Below, piece by piece: positions 23,301 through 32,575 of a DNA stretch of 64,000 nt. The notes beneath the pieces were generated by a model, which was not told the origin of the DNA, made no database searches, and saw nothing but the letters and a program-made list of their open reading frames with translations. The stretch's first letter is position 1. Every line of letters begins with the position of its first letter. Source of the DNA: Melieria omissa (taxonomy: Eukaryota; Arthropoda; Insecta; Diptera; Ulidiidae); assembly GCA_963971225.1 (NCBI GenBank), contig OZ020269.1:10749201-10813200 (forward strand), given 5' to 3'. The translations under genes and the position numbers were made by a program.

Positions 23301-23665
23301 TTGTAGCTGAATTATAAATTTACAATAATCGCTTAGCTCGACATAAGCGATTGTTGAAATGTTCGCAATTTCGGGAAACATTGATTTGTAAAATGTGAAA
23401 TAACAACTTAAGTCGATGTAAGCTTTTAAAGCAAAAACAAAAAATAGGAATTGGAACTCTTAATTAAACTTAGGCGATTATGGCAAATGCAATATGTGTT
23501 CATTATAACTTAAGCGAATAGGTTTTTATTAATAACTTTTTTTATTTAAAAGTTACAAACTCCCCGATTTTACACAAACGTCGAGCACAGTCAAGGGAAC
23601 ATGGTGGCATCCATAACTCAATTTCTTCTTAAGTCGACTTAAGCGGTTATTGCTTTTGACCACAG
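20318..23665. mobile_element. 3.35-kb DNA transposon with nearly intact transposase (possibly Sola-like)
   Basis: The inverted ends CTGTGGTCAAAAGCAATAAC (20318-20337) and complement (ending 23665) continue about 30 bp. The flanks are AATT at 20314-20317 and 23666-23669. A derivative at 55252-55488 has the same ends flanked by ATAT, so the target duplication is 4 bp. Several copies of a short ACTTAAGTCGA / TCGACTTAAG motif lie inside both ends. One gene on the minus strand encodes the transposase. A 4-bp duplication with a D-rich transposase suggests Sola, but this is an inference. Confidence 0.88.
20882..23041 (-). pseudogene. Transposase of the 20318-23665 element, one premature stop
   Basis: Three exons (23041-22987, 22887-22045, 21981-20882) join in phase to 666 codons. 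The start MSHEIEGINIESVENS lies on the first exon, and the middle 63-bp intron has a length divisible by three, so it also reads through in frame. Features are an acidic N-terminus, a Cys motif CQKCFKQC, IDTCHTCD, an acidic residue in FAFDLQQ, the conserved FYSDSCVGQNKN block, and EPGHTHMECDVDHAVIE near the C-terminus. These resemble the DUF7869-type proteins of insect transposons. Codon 569 (21175-21173) is TAG, after which the frame stays open for 96 codons to an acidic end (HPDLVEDTDDE). No other defect is seen. Whether the TAG is fixed, an assembly error or copy-specific is unknown. Confidence 0.8.
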
Positions 23666-23669
23666 AATT

Positions 23670-24266
23670 GTTATATTTATAGTCTTCGTATAATTGAATT
23701 AGAGAGTCAACTGGAATATAAGAATTTTCATAAATCTTCAGCATTTTGCTTGCCTTTTTAATAGATAGTGAAATGTCTATTTTTGTACAAATTGTAAATA
23801 ACTAATGCAGCTAACCAACTTACTAAAGTGAAACAAATTTAAATGGTTATGTAGCTTCAATAGTAAAATGCAAAATTTATTCCTAACGCACTGTGTTCAA
23901 ACAAAGCAACCACCCACTAAGTTCGCGCTGGGTGCGTCCAAGCGGTGCACATCTGCTTCTTAGTGCCGTTGCGTTTTAACACTTTCGCACAGACAGCCGG
24001 ACGGCTAGTTCAGTTCAAGTGGCAGCAGTTACATGCGACTAGACAGCTGAACAACATATGTCACTACCAATTGCCAGCAATTGAACTACAATCAACAGCG
24101 ACAGCAGCAACACCACAAGCCAAAGCAAATATGAAAGAGTCGCATACATGAGTCGCGATGAAAAGCTTTCAACGCACCAAATAGGAAAAAGGCAGCCAGC
24201 CGCACAGACAGCAACACATAAATATTAAACAAAACAAAAAGCCAACAACAACAGTAACAACATTTA
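23670..24266. other. Intergenic, becoming promoter-like after 23900
   Basis: AT-rich to about 23880, then GC-richer. GGCTAGTTCAGTTCAAGTGG near 24003-24022 resembles an initiator (TCAGTT) on the plus strand. Confidence 0.3.
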
Positions 24267-24656
24267 ATGTCATTAAAATCATTAACACGTTCTCATAACT
24301 TAAATACCAGAGCTTCCGTCATCAGAATTGCCACAAGCCGCAGCAGCAAAACATTGTTGTTGTTGTTGTTATTGCTGCTGTTGTCGTTGCCGCCAAAACA
24401 GTGGAAAACTGCAGCTGCTGCAGGCACGCCGCAACACGATGCAGTGCGGCGCGGCGCGTCGCAACCAAACACGGTCAGCTACCCGTCCAACACGGACGTG
24501 CAGCGCATCGCCACCATTCACAAGTGTAACTTTTTTCCGCTGAAAAACACCTTGGAAAGTTGCTTTTGGCGCTCTGGCCATTTCCACTGCGCGTCGTGTG
24601 GTGAAATTCCTTTTTCTTTTCCTACATACATACAACCATCTATTTCCATTACTTGA
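24267..24656 (+). other. Candidate signal-peptide-bearing ORF or first exon (unrecognised)
   Basis: A 129-codon frame begins MSLKSLTRSHNLNTRAS and has a run of ten leucines (about residues 31-40), then SLPPKQWKT, like a signal peptide or signal anchor. It lies about 250 bp downstream of a promoter-like block (24003-24022). Nothing else identifies it. The Leu run comes from a TTG/CTG trinucleotide repeat, which argues for chance. No downstream exon was found. Confidence 0.25.
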
Positions 24657-25353
24657 TTCCCCTCCGCCCCCCTCCCATAGGTAGTTCTTGCGCGTTCGCA
24701 GCGACAGCGATTGGCTCGTTCGTTTGGCAGTTTTGTTTTTGCAACAAATGGTTGCACATTGCAATTGTACAACTTCATCGCCGTGGCTGGCGTTGCCGAT
24801 GTGTAAAATTTAAAAATAGTTTTTAGTTTTTGTCGACAAAACAAATGCCTATTTCCATTTTTATGAGCCCGCGAGTGCATTGTGGCCTCTGGGGCCAATT
24901 GAAATAAGCCGAGGGGTGCCTGGTTGGTATGTGAGCCTATGGTGGGTAAATTCATTTCTTACCGATTTTCTTACAGTACAAATTACATTTAAAAACTCTT
25001 GTTACATGAAATAATCAAAAATAATTCCATACAAAAGATCCAATTTATCTACGAGATGAAACATTTATTCTTAGATTTGTAAATTAAACAAGAGAGTAAG
25101 AAAGGTTTTCAATCAGCATAAAATTTTTGTACGTTTTATTACACTTTTCTCTTTCAACACGAGTCATCGTTGACGCCACAGAATACGAACAATTGATAAA
25201 TGAAAATAAAAGTACATTGAGTAAAAGATCATTGACAGTAAAAGTGCAAAGTGCATCTGGAAAATGCGTACAGAAACTTAAATTGAAATGTGACAAAAAG
25301 TGACGAAAACTAAATGAAATACTACAGTAAATATCAAACAAAAAATCTCACAT
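24657..25353. other. Intergenic, otefin 3' side
   Basis: No gene recognised. AT-rich sequence after 24960 probably includes the otefin 3' UTR (minus strand), with TTTATT (AATAAA on the minus strand) at about 25065 and 25133. Confidence 0.4.
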
Positions 25354-26610
25354 TCAAGTAAAGAGTAGCACATATAAGAAAACTAACAGCACAAAAATGC
25401 CAAACATCGTAATATATACTTTTAGATGGTACTTTCGATCCAGCGCTATCAGCAGCTGACGCAGTGATTCCTTTACCGAGTCTTTGGCCGGGCGACGTCC
25501 TGTTATCTCGTAGCCCTTGGCACGCGTGTAGCGACGCGCTGATGGCGGCTCCGCATTGCCGCCGCCCAGTAGACTGCTGCGTACGATCGGTTCCGCTTTC
25601 AAGCGCTCGAGATTGCGCGCAAAACTACTCAAAAAGGGCGTCTGGAAGTCCTCGTCGGCGTTGCCCTCCGTATCGTCGCTCTGCTCGTTGTACAGTGCGC
25701 TCGCCTTACCGTGCAAAGCAGCGCTTGTACTATAGCGCACATTCGGCGAGTAGTAGCTGGTTGGCTCTTGGCTCTCGTTGCCGCCGTAGCGTGTAGCGGT
25801 GGCGTCCATAGTGTAGCGACCGGTTTGTGCGTACGGCGCACGACGCTCGACCGCTGGCACCGGTTCGGTCATAAAATTGCGCATGCCAGTCTGCAAGAGA
25901 TTCGGATAGAGCCCGGTGACGGTCGGCGCTGTAGCAGTGGAGCTAACGTAGCTACTCTTTTTGAATTCCGGCAACGGTTGTGGTTGCGGTTCCTCGACTA
26001 TGCGCGGCGGTATTGTCACCTCCTGATTGTACGAAGTGGTCAGCACACCCGTCTTCGACAATGACACTGAGCGCGACGAGCGTGACCGCTCACCAGCTGC
26101 CTTTGGCACATTCAATTCTGCCTGTACTGCCGCCTGCAATAGATCCTGTTCGTCCTCTTCGTCACTCTCGATAATTATTGTGGGACGCACATCCACCGAT
26201 GCATTTCGGGCTCTTTGTTGTTGCAGTTGTGGCTGTTCCGCCTCACGCACAGAGCGACGCCGCACGTTAATGGGCGCTGCCACCTCGGTCACCAAAGGTC
26301 GTTCGTTGGCCTTTTCCAGCGTCGGTGTACCCGCCATTGTGCGTCGACCAGCGCCACGGCTGGGCGTACGACTGCCGGCTTCCTCTTTGGGGGCCTCCAC
26401 CTCAACGGCCTTGGTTACATGTACGGTTTCACGACGGTTGGTTTTCGGCTTTTGCGTGGCGGGCGAGCCCGACATGGACGCGCGCAATTTCTTTATCAGC
26501 ACATTGCGACTGGAGTCCGTGATGGGCACGTTCGGCAACCCGTACTCCTTGCACTTGGCACGCAGGTCTGCATTGTTCAAATTCTCTAAATTATCTATTT
26601 CGGATGCCAT
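25354..26610 (-). CDS. Ote: Otefin, LEM-domain inner nuclear membrane protein
   Basis: A single-exon frame of 418 residues (Drosophila otefin is 424). Residues about 5-47 form a LEM domain, including LNNADLRAKCKEYGLPNVPI and TDSSRNVLIKKLRA, which matches the otefin LPNIPVTDSSRKVL region closely. A Ser/Thr/Pro/Arg-rich disordered middle follows, with the acidic patch ESDEEDEQD (about 149-157) at the same place as in otefin. One C-terminal membrane segment (about residues 397-417, VYITMFGIFVLLVFLYVLLF) is the tail anchor. LEM proteins bind BAF, and otefin anchors chromatin to the nuclear envelope and supports germline stem cell maintenance through Smad/Medea at bam (known from Drosophila). Bocksbeutel is the alternative; the TDSSR motif and the ESDEE patch favour otefin. 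Confidence 0.9.
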   Translation of the reverse strand: MASEIDNLENLNNADLRAKCKEYGLPNVPITDSSRNVLIKKLRASMSGSPATQKPKTNRRETVHVTKAVEVEAPKEEAGSRTPSRGAGRRTMAGTPTLEKANERPLVTEVAAPINVRRRSVREAEQPQLQQQRARNASVDVRPTIIIESDEEDEQDLLQAAVQAELNVPKAAGERSRSSRSVSLSKTGVLTTSYNQEVTIPPRIVEEPQPQPLPEFKKSSYVSSTATAPTVTGLYPNLLQTGMRNFMTEPVPAVERRAPYAQTGRYTMDATATRYGGNESQEPTSYYSPNVRYSTSAALHGKASALYNEQSDDTEGNADEDFQTPFLSSFARNLERLKAEPIVRSSLLGGGNAEPPSARRYTRAKGYEITGRRPAKDSVKESLRQLLIALDRKYHLKVYITMFGIFVLLVFLYVLLFT

Positions 26611-26800
26611 TTTTTAGGGTTTTCTATAAGTCCTTATAATTGAAACCGGTGAAATTTTGCGCGTTTCAAAATTTATCACCAACGCTGCCTTCGGTTACCA
26701 ACCCAGCGAACACAAACGTGAAGGACGTTGTTGAAGTTGCCGGACTTTATACCGAAAAAATTCATACATACTTTTTTTATAACGGATGAAAGTCGTTATA

Positions 26801-26975
26801 CAGTATTTTTCATTTATAACGAACCTGTTTAAAACGAACTTCCGCCTAAAACGAACCAATTTAAAAAATACGCTCTTTATGTTTTCGCTTATTACAAAAC
26901 TGTTTAAAGCGAACTTTCGGTTAAAACTAATCATTTTGCCAATCCCTCGAAGTTCGCTTTAAGCGAAAAGTACTG
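26801..26975. mobile_element. pogo/Tigger-type MITE, family B, copy 1
   Basis: Starts TA-CAGTATTTTTCATTTATAA and ends GCGAAAAGTACTG-TA. TA duplications lie at 26799-26800 and 26976-26977. The whole 175 bp aligns in opposite orientation with 53652-53811 (shared GTTTTAGGCGGAAGTTCG-type interior). Confidence 0.75.
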
Positions 26976-26987
26976 TAAATGTATTCA

Positions 26988-27519
26988 TCAGTGTCCGACC
27001 GATTCCCACTTTTTTGGCCGATGCCAATTAATCGGCCAGAACTGCAAGAATCGACCGATGCCGATTCCGTAGATAATATAAAACGAATGGATTCAACCAT
27101 AAAATGTTTATTTCACAAGAGAACAAAAACGAAGGGTTATATTGAACATACTTTTGTTTTTAACATATTTCACACAAATAACACAGAAACGAAATAAATT
27201 AAAACTTAAATAAAATCACGTGTACATGTTAATGTTAATTTAAAAAAATATATACAGTCGTGTCTGGATATAGTGAACTAATTATTGCAAGGCCTGTTCA
27301 CAGTATCGAGGTTGTTCACTATATCAAGGTTACGATTTTTGTTCAATAACTCGTTTTATTTGCTCAAAAAACACTTTGTTTTTTGATTAAAATTTGTTTC
27401 AATATTTAGAGGCTCCATATCAAAATTTGGGTGTTCACTATATCGGTTCACTAATGGTGATACCAATTTTTGTGGCTGATAATAGCCGATGCCAATGCCG
27501 ATTAATCGGGCGGACTCTA
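26988..27519. mobile_element. Possible hAT-like element with a pogo-type MITE inserted
   Basis: The left end is CAGTGTCCGACCGATT with nearby GATGCCAATTAATCGGCC. The right end complement reads CTAGAGTCCGCCCGATTAAT followed by CGGCATTGGCATCGGC. The ends are similar in reverse but imperfect, and no 8-bp flanking duplication is visible, so the boundaries are tentative. The pogo-type MITE at 27255 lies inside. Confidence 0.35.
27255..27458. mobile_element. pogo-type MITE, copy 2 (right end truncated)
   Basis: Starts after TA with CAGTCGTGTCTGGATATAGT and aligns with 4134-4373 and 47150-47879. It stops near GGTTCACTA without the terminal CCAGACACGACTG. Confidence 0.75.
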
Positions 27520-28609
27520 GTTTTTATTGGAACAACTAACAACTTCGGCTAATAATTAAGTTTATATGACATTGACTGCTTTGATTTATATTTTAAAATG
27601 TTAACTAAAAAATATTGTACATCCATCTTAAGTAATTACTACTCTGTAACTAATCAAGTTTGAGTTAAATTGCTTATTATACATGGTTCTTACGTCCTTT
27701 ATTGAATTTAGAACTTCATGCGATTGGCCTGGGAAATTAAAAAATTTTGCGAATTTTTTTTTTCTTCAAAATTGTAGAATCACCAATACGTTTCTGCCGG
27801 CTTTCACCAGCGTTGCCGTTTTGGTTATTTTCAACCAGAAATGGTTATATTTATATTTGAAAATAGGTTTTGGTTATTTCGAGATTTTCGGTTATTTTTT
27901 AGAATATTGCACATTGATAGAAAACTGTTTCTTTTAGAATATTGCGCACTGATACAAACTGTATCTTAAATATCAATCAGAACAATATTATTAGAAGTGG
28001 CAATAATATTGTCATTAATTAATAGCGGCAACTTATAGCTATTGCTGTTTCTTGTAAAAAAAAGTAAGCAGCTTGTTTAAATCAATAACTACTATGTTTT
28101 AAAAAGAGTCAACAACACGTTAGCGGTCGTTCGCATCTAATTAAAGATAATATCGCCTGTCTATTTGTGCAGCTCACGCATTAATTGTTAATTTTATGTC
28201 ACACATACATACATATGTGTAAGAGGCCTTTTAAATAAATGCTCCTTAAATCTTGAAGTTTTTGTATGAAAATAAATATTTTGCTTATGTCGAATAAACT
28301 CTTTGGTTATTTATGTTAAAGAATGATTATTTTTATAGTTGTTCCTGCTTATGAATTTATTTTTCTTGTGGCAACGCTCTGGATTACCTAACAAGCACAA
28401 CGACAAGCAGGCCAATTTTGACGAAACTGTGCTTGTTCACTTTTAATCATTGAACACACTTCAAGCGCTCGGCATCAGCGGTTTATTCTTTTGTTACTGT
28501 TACTGCAACTATTGGGGGAGTTTGTCATCGGTGTAAAATTTGATTGAATTTTGAGGAATAAACAAAATAAATAAATCCACTTAACAATTTACAAAGTACG
28601 CTGCACTCA
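27520..28609. other. Intergenic between the repeat cluster and pen-2
   Basis: AT-rich. The last ~150 bp are presumably the pen-2 promoter and 5' UTR, but no core promoter element stands out. No other gene recognised. Confidence 0.4.
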
Positions 28610-29039
28610 ATGGACATCTCAAAGGCTACCAATGAAAAAAAGTTGCAGCTATGCCGCACCTATTTCAGAAGTAAGTAAAAGTACACAAAACTCCAATTGA
28701 TTTATTTCGACATTGTTTATGGCATTTGTTCCAGCTGGTTTCGCTCTGCTGCCCTTCGTGTGGGCCATCAATGTGTGCTGGTTCTTCAAGGAGGCCTTTC
28801 AGTCACCACCCTATTCCGAGCAACAACAAATCAAGCGATGTAAGTGTAACTGTAAATTTTGCTAGCTGTTTATTACATTTTTTGTTGTTGTTGTGGCAGA
28901 TGTGATTTACTCTGCCTTTGGAGCGCTGCTATGGACAGTTGGTCTAATAACATGGATTATAGTATTTCAAACGAAGCGCGCCGAGTGGGGCGCCACAGCG
29001 GACTACATGAGCTTCATCATTCCACTAGGACGCGCCTAG
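28610..29039 (+). CDS. pen-2: Presenilin enhancer 2 (gamma-secretase subunit PEN-2)
   Basis: Three exons (28610-28670, 28735-28839, 28900-29039) give 101 residues, the exact usual length for PEN-2. Introns start GTAAGT and end CAG; phases agree. The protein reads [19 protein letters not shown]..., then the first hydrophobic segment [20 protein letters not shown], a polar loop with [12 protein letters not shown], a second segment [20 protein letters not shown], and the tail [13 protein letters not shown]. The tail carries the conserved D-Y-L-S-F motif with Met for Leu. PEN-2 is the smallest gamma-secretase subunit; it triggers presenilin endoproteolysis and is needed for Notch and APP-family cleavage in membranes. 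No canonical AATAAA is visible in the 61 bp between the stop and the Helitron that follows. Confidence 0.97.
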
Positions 29040-29100
29040 TGGCCAAATTACTCGCCCCCCCAAATCATTAGAATAGATCGTATAGGAGCATAATTTATAA

Positions 29101-30694
29101 TCTTAATATATATAAATTACGTGTCACGTTGTTTGTCCGCGATGGACTCCTAAACTACTTAACCGATTTGAATCAAATTTGCACACCGCGTTCGGTTTGG
29201 TCCAACTTGAAAGATAGGATAGCTTACATCTTCAAGGGGGCGTGGCACCGCCCATACAACTCAATTCTTTAATATTGAATATCTTCAGAATTATAAGTCG
29301 TATAGCATTGAAATTTGGTACAGTGTCATGGCGTAAACATGTTGTTCGACCGGTAAAATTTAATGGGCGTTGGACAAGGGGCGTGGAACTTTTTAAATTC
29401 CGGTGTAACTTTCGAACTATAGCGTTCACATCAGTGAAACTCGGTACAAACTAACGATTTGGTCGTGTCCTTCGACAGGGAGAATAGGGTGGGGTTTTGA
29501 CAAGGGGCGTGGCACCGCCCATACAAGCCAACTTTTTAATACGGAATATCTTCGGAATCATAAGTCGTATAGCATTGAAATTTGGAACAGTGTCATGGCG
29601 TAAACGTGTCTTTCCACAAATAAAATTTAATGGGCTTTGGAAAAGGGCGTGGCACTTTTTAAATTCCGGTGTAGCTTTTGAACTATAGCATTCACATCAA
29701 TGACACTCGGTATAAACTTATTATTTAGTCGTGTCCTTCGGCAGGGGGAATAGGGTTTATTTTAGACAAGGGGGCGTGGCACCGTCCATACAACCCAAAT
29801 TGTTGATTAGAAATATCTTCAGAATTATAGGTCGCTCAGTATTGAAATTTGGAACAGCGTCATTATGTAAGCATGTCATTCGACTGGTAAAATTTAATGG
29901 GCGTTGGACAAGGGGCGTGGAACTTTTTAAATTCCGGTGTTACTTTTGAACTATAGCATTCACATCAACGACACTTGGTACAAAGTAACGATTTGGTCAT
30001 GTCCTTCGGCATGGGGAATAGGGTGTATTTTGGACAAGGAGGCGTGGCACCGCCCATACAACCCAACTTTTTGATATGGAATATCTTCGGAATTATAAGT
30101 CGCTCAGCATTGAAATTTGGAACAGTGTCATGGCGTAAACGTGTCTTTCCACAAATAAAATTTAATGGGTTTTGGAAAGGGGCGTGGCACTTTTTAAATT
30201 CCGGTGTAGCTTTTGAACTATAGCATTCACATGAATGACACTCGGTATAAACTTATTATTTAGTCGTGTCCTTTGGCAGGGGGAATAGGGTTTATTTTAG
30301 ACAAGGGGGCGTGGCACCGTCCATACAACCCAAATTGTTGATTAGAAATATCTTCAGAATTATAGGTCGCTCAGTATTGAAATTTGGAACAGCGTCATTA
30401 TGTAAGCATGTCATTCTAATGATAAGATTTGATGGGCGTCAGACAAGGGGCGTGGCGCATTGTTTGTGACCCAAATATTTTGCTGAACTTTGAGTGGCAC
30501 AGCAATGAAACTAAGTACGAACCTACCATTTTCCCTTCCGAAAGACGGGATGGTGCGGGCATTGAACAAGGGGGCTTGGAACCGCCCATATAACTTAAAT
30601 CTATATATATATACAAGAAAGTGACTGTATGTGAGTTACGGCATCACACACAAACGGACCGTTTGGGCGAGACGAAGTTTGCCGGGTCAGCTAG
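29101..30694 (+). mobile_element. Non-autonomous Helitron with internal tandem repeats
   Basis: Begins TCTTAATATATATAAATTAC, with GTGTCACGTTGTTTGTCC just inside, and ends GCCGGGTCAGCTAG. It lies between a host A (29100) and T (30695), with no target duplication, as Helitrons insert. A GC-rich potential hairpin precedes the CTAG end. The interior consists of tandem units of about 267 bp, each with GGGCGTGGCACCG(C/T)CCATAC. No Rep/helicase is encoded. Confidence 0.8.
29221..30590 (+). repeat. About 267-bp tandem repeats with a ~535-bp higher-order unit
   Basis: GGGCGTGGCACCG-type boxes occur at about 29238, 29505, 29773, 30041 and 30308, with a diverged sixth near 30573. Units alternate in two types. 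The unit at about 29731-29880 is nearly identical to the one at about 30266-30415, and 29504-29700 to 30041-30235, giving a two-unit (~535 bp) period. This implies a recent unequal exchange within the Helitron. Confidence 0.85.
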
Positions 30695-30967
30695 TAATAC
30701 ATATTTCTTATTTTATACAAGTGAGCAGACAAACGTGTTGATTGTCTTTTATCAACAAAAGGCATTTTGCTTTTGTTTTATGTAAAAAATAATAAACTAT
30801 TATCGCAGAGTTAAAAATGAAAGCGCCATCGGTACTTACATAGTGATTTTAAATGTTTTAACATAGAAATTGGTTGAATTTTTTAATTGAATTACTTTAT
30901 TGATTTTCGTTTATTTTCTTTCAACTGGCATACAAATTTAACTTAGTAATAGTAAAAAAACAACATT

Positions 30968-32119
30968 TTAATTTGGTATCTCGTCACTAGACGGCTGGTT
31001 CTTCAGTTCCTTCCACTTTTCTTCGAAGAACGATTTCCTTATGGTTAGTGGCAGCGATTTTTGCCGCAGAAAATAGTTCTCATTGCCTTTGACGGTGTAC
31101 ATATCATTGCCAGTGAGCGCACGCAACGCCATATTTTTCTTTAGTTGCTTGTCGTAGTAGCTTATGCCGGCCTGCACGAAATGCGTTCCTAGCGCCGACA
31201 GTTTAGTGTCAATTTGCGCGTCATATTGAACCTGATTAAAGTCTTTCATGAACGACCATGAGCCCAAGCCGAACAGTCCCAAAATGCCGTACATGACCAG
31301 ACGTAACTGAAACGATAGAGAGTAATAATCAAGCTTGCCACAGAGCACAAATGTTGGCTCAGCTTACGCTCAGCGGCCGGGCAAACAGATCGAGGCGCGT
31401 ATTCAAATAGTGTCCAACCGAGTACATGGACAAAAATGACAAGCTGGGAAAGCATGCGTTGAGCAGCACACCATGTGTTTGTAGCTGCAGTATCGACTTG
31501 CAAAAGCCAAATACTTGCTCGTCCGGACTCAACACGATGGCGTCCTGCAGCAGTTTGCCACCCTCAGAGTTCCAATTGATTTCATTGTCGCGAAAGCGTA
31601 TGTCGTGCCGATTGATCTCACTGGCATTGCCGTAGCTATAGTTGACAGGCACACCCAGTACGCTGCCGTAACGATATTTGGTGGAACCTAAAATGAACAA
31701 ACCTCATTGCTACAATTCTGCTGTAGTGGCGAACGACAACAGACTGACCTGCCTGAAACAGATCAAAGCCGAAAACAGTAAATGGTTTGACGATTTTGCG
31801 TTCATAATCGCCTAATTTCAATATGTCCATGGCCAGTTCCAGCCGGTCGCGCACTTTTTCCGGCACCGGACGTGGCGTACCGTTTCTGTAATATTCAATT
31901 CAATTATATCGGATGCGGTTAAAAATGTCAGCGTGTAAGTGATACTTACTGATAGCATTGCATGAACTCTTTGTAGTGGCTTAGGCCGAATGTGTGCGGC
32001 ACAAAGTTGGCTGCAAATAGGCCCAGCGTTGTGGCGCCGGCTGCCACAAAGACTACATGTCGTCCCGATGCGGTTTGAAAGAAGCTGAAGAGACCACGCT
32101 TCACCCGCTGCTTGTTCAT
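30968..32119 (-). CDS. TMEM177 homologue, mitochondrial membrane protein
   Basis: Four exons (32119-31950, 31885-31749, 31687-31368, 31306-30968), phases 2, 1 and 0, give 321 residues (human TMEM177 is 311). The start MNKQRVKRGLFSFFQTASGR is basic, with a hydrophobic segment VVFVAAGATTLGLFAANFV (about 21-39). KPFTVFGFDLFQAGSTKYR matches the TMEM177 KPFTTFTFQ region. Two further membrane segments lie near GVLLNACFPSLSFLSMYSVG and LVMYGILGLFGLGSW. The C-terminal ISYYDKQLKKNMALRALTG matches the human VEFYEKLLSGNLALRSLLG. In human cells TMEM177 associates with COX20 and stabilises COX2 during cytochrome c oxidase assembly in the inner mitochondrial membrane. AATAAA occurs at 30901-30896 and 30915-30910, 53-75 bp past the stop. 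Confidence 0.88.
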
Positions 32120-32379
32120 GTTGCTTTCGTGTATTAGTTAGTAACTTAATGAAAACAATTTGTTTATTTGTGAGTTTTGAACGTAGTTTATGCCAATTGG
32201 CTGCCGAGTTTTGTAAATGGCCAACAGCTGTTTTTGAGGTTATTTACTTGGGTTGTGTCAAATTGCATAATGACAGCTGATGGCAACCGAAATACTCCAC
32301 GAGCTGTGTTGCATTGGTTTTGTATTGATTTTTTAGAGAAAAAGTGAGTAAAAGAGAAAAATCAAAAGTGAATAAAATA

Positions 32380-32575
32380 CACCTAATTCTGTTTTTACAC
32401 GGTCTGTTTTTACACGGTTTTGATTTAACACGGTAAAAAATTAACAAATTTCAATTCTTCGTGCTAAATAGAATAAAATCGTGTAAAAAAATTAAAAATT
32501 AAAAATTTTTTTATTTTCAAACCGTGTTAACTCCAAACCGTGTGAAAAAAGACCGTGTAAAAACAGAATTAGGTG
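32380..32575. mobile_element. TA-flanked MITE with long inverted ends
   Basis: The 196-bp element starts CACCTAATTCTGTTTTTACA and ends with the complement over at least 25 bp. TA flanks both ends (32378-32379, 32576-32577). The subterminal motif ACACGGT/ACCGTGT is repeated several times in both orientations. A Tc1/mariner-type non-autonomous element. Confidence 0.8.

Noticed and set aside
25464..26617. Plus-strand ORFs opposite otefin (up to 196 codons)
   Set aside because: Shadow frames of a GC-rich coding exon; no domains and no initiation context.
31359..31700. Separate small genes from the overlapping minus-strand ORFs at 30968-31866
   Set aside because: They are consecutive exons of the single TMEM177 homologue; the splice sites and phases join them.
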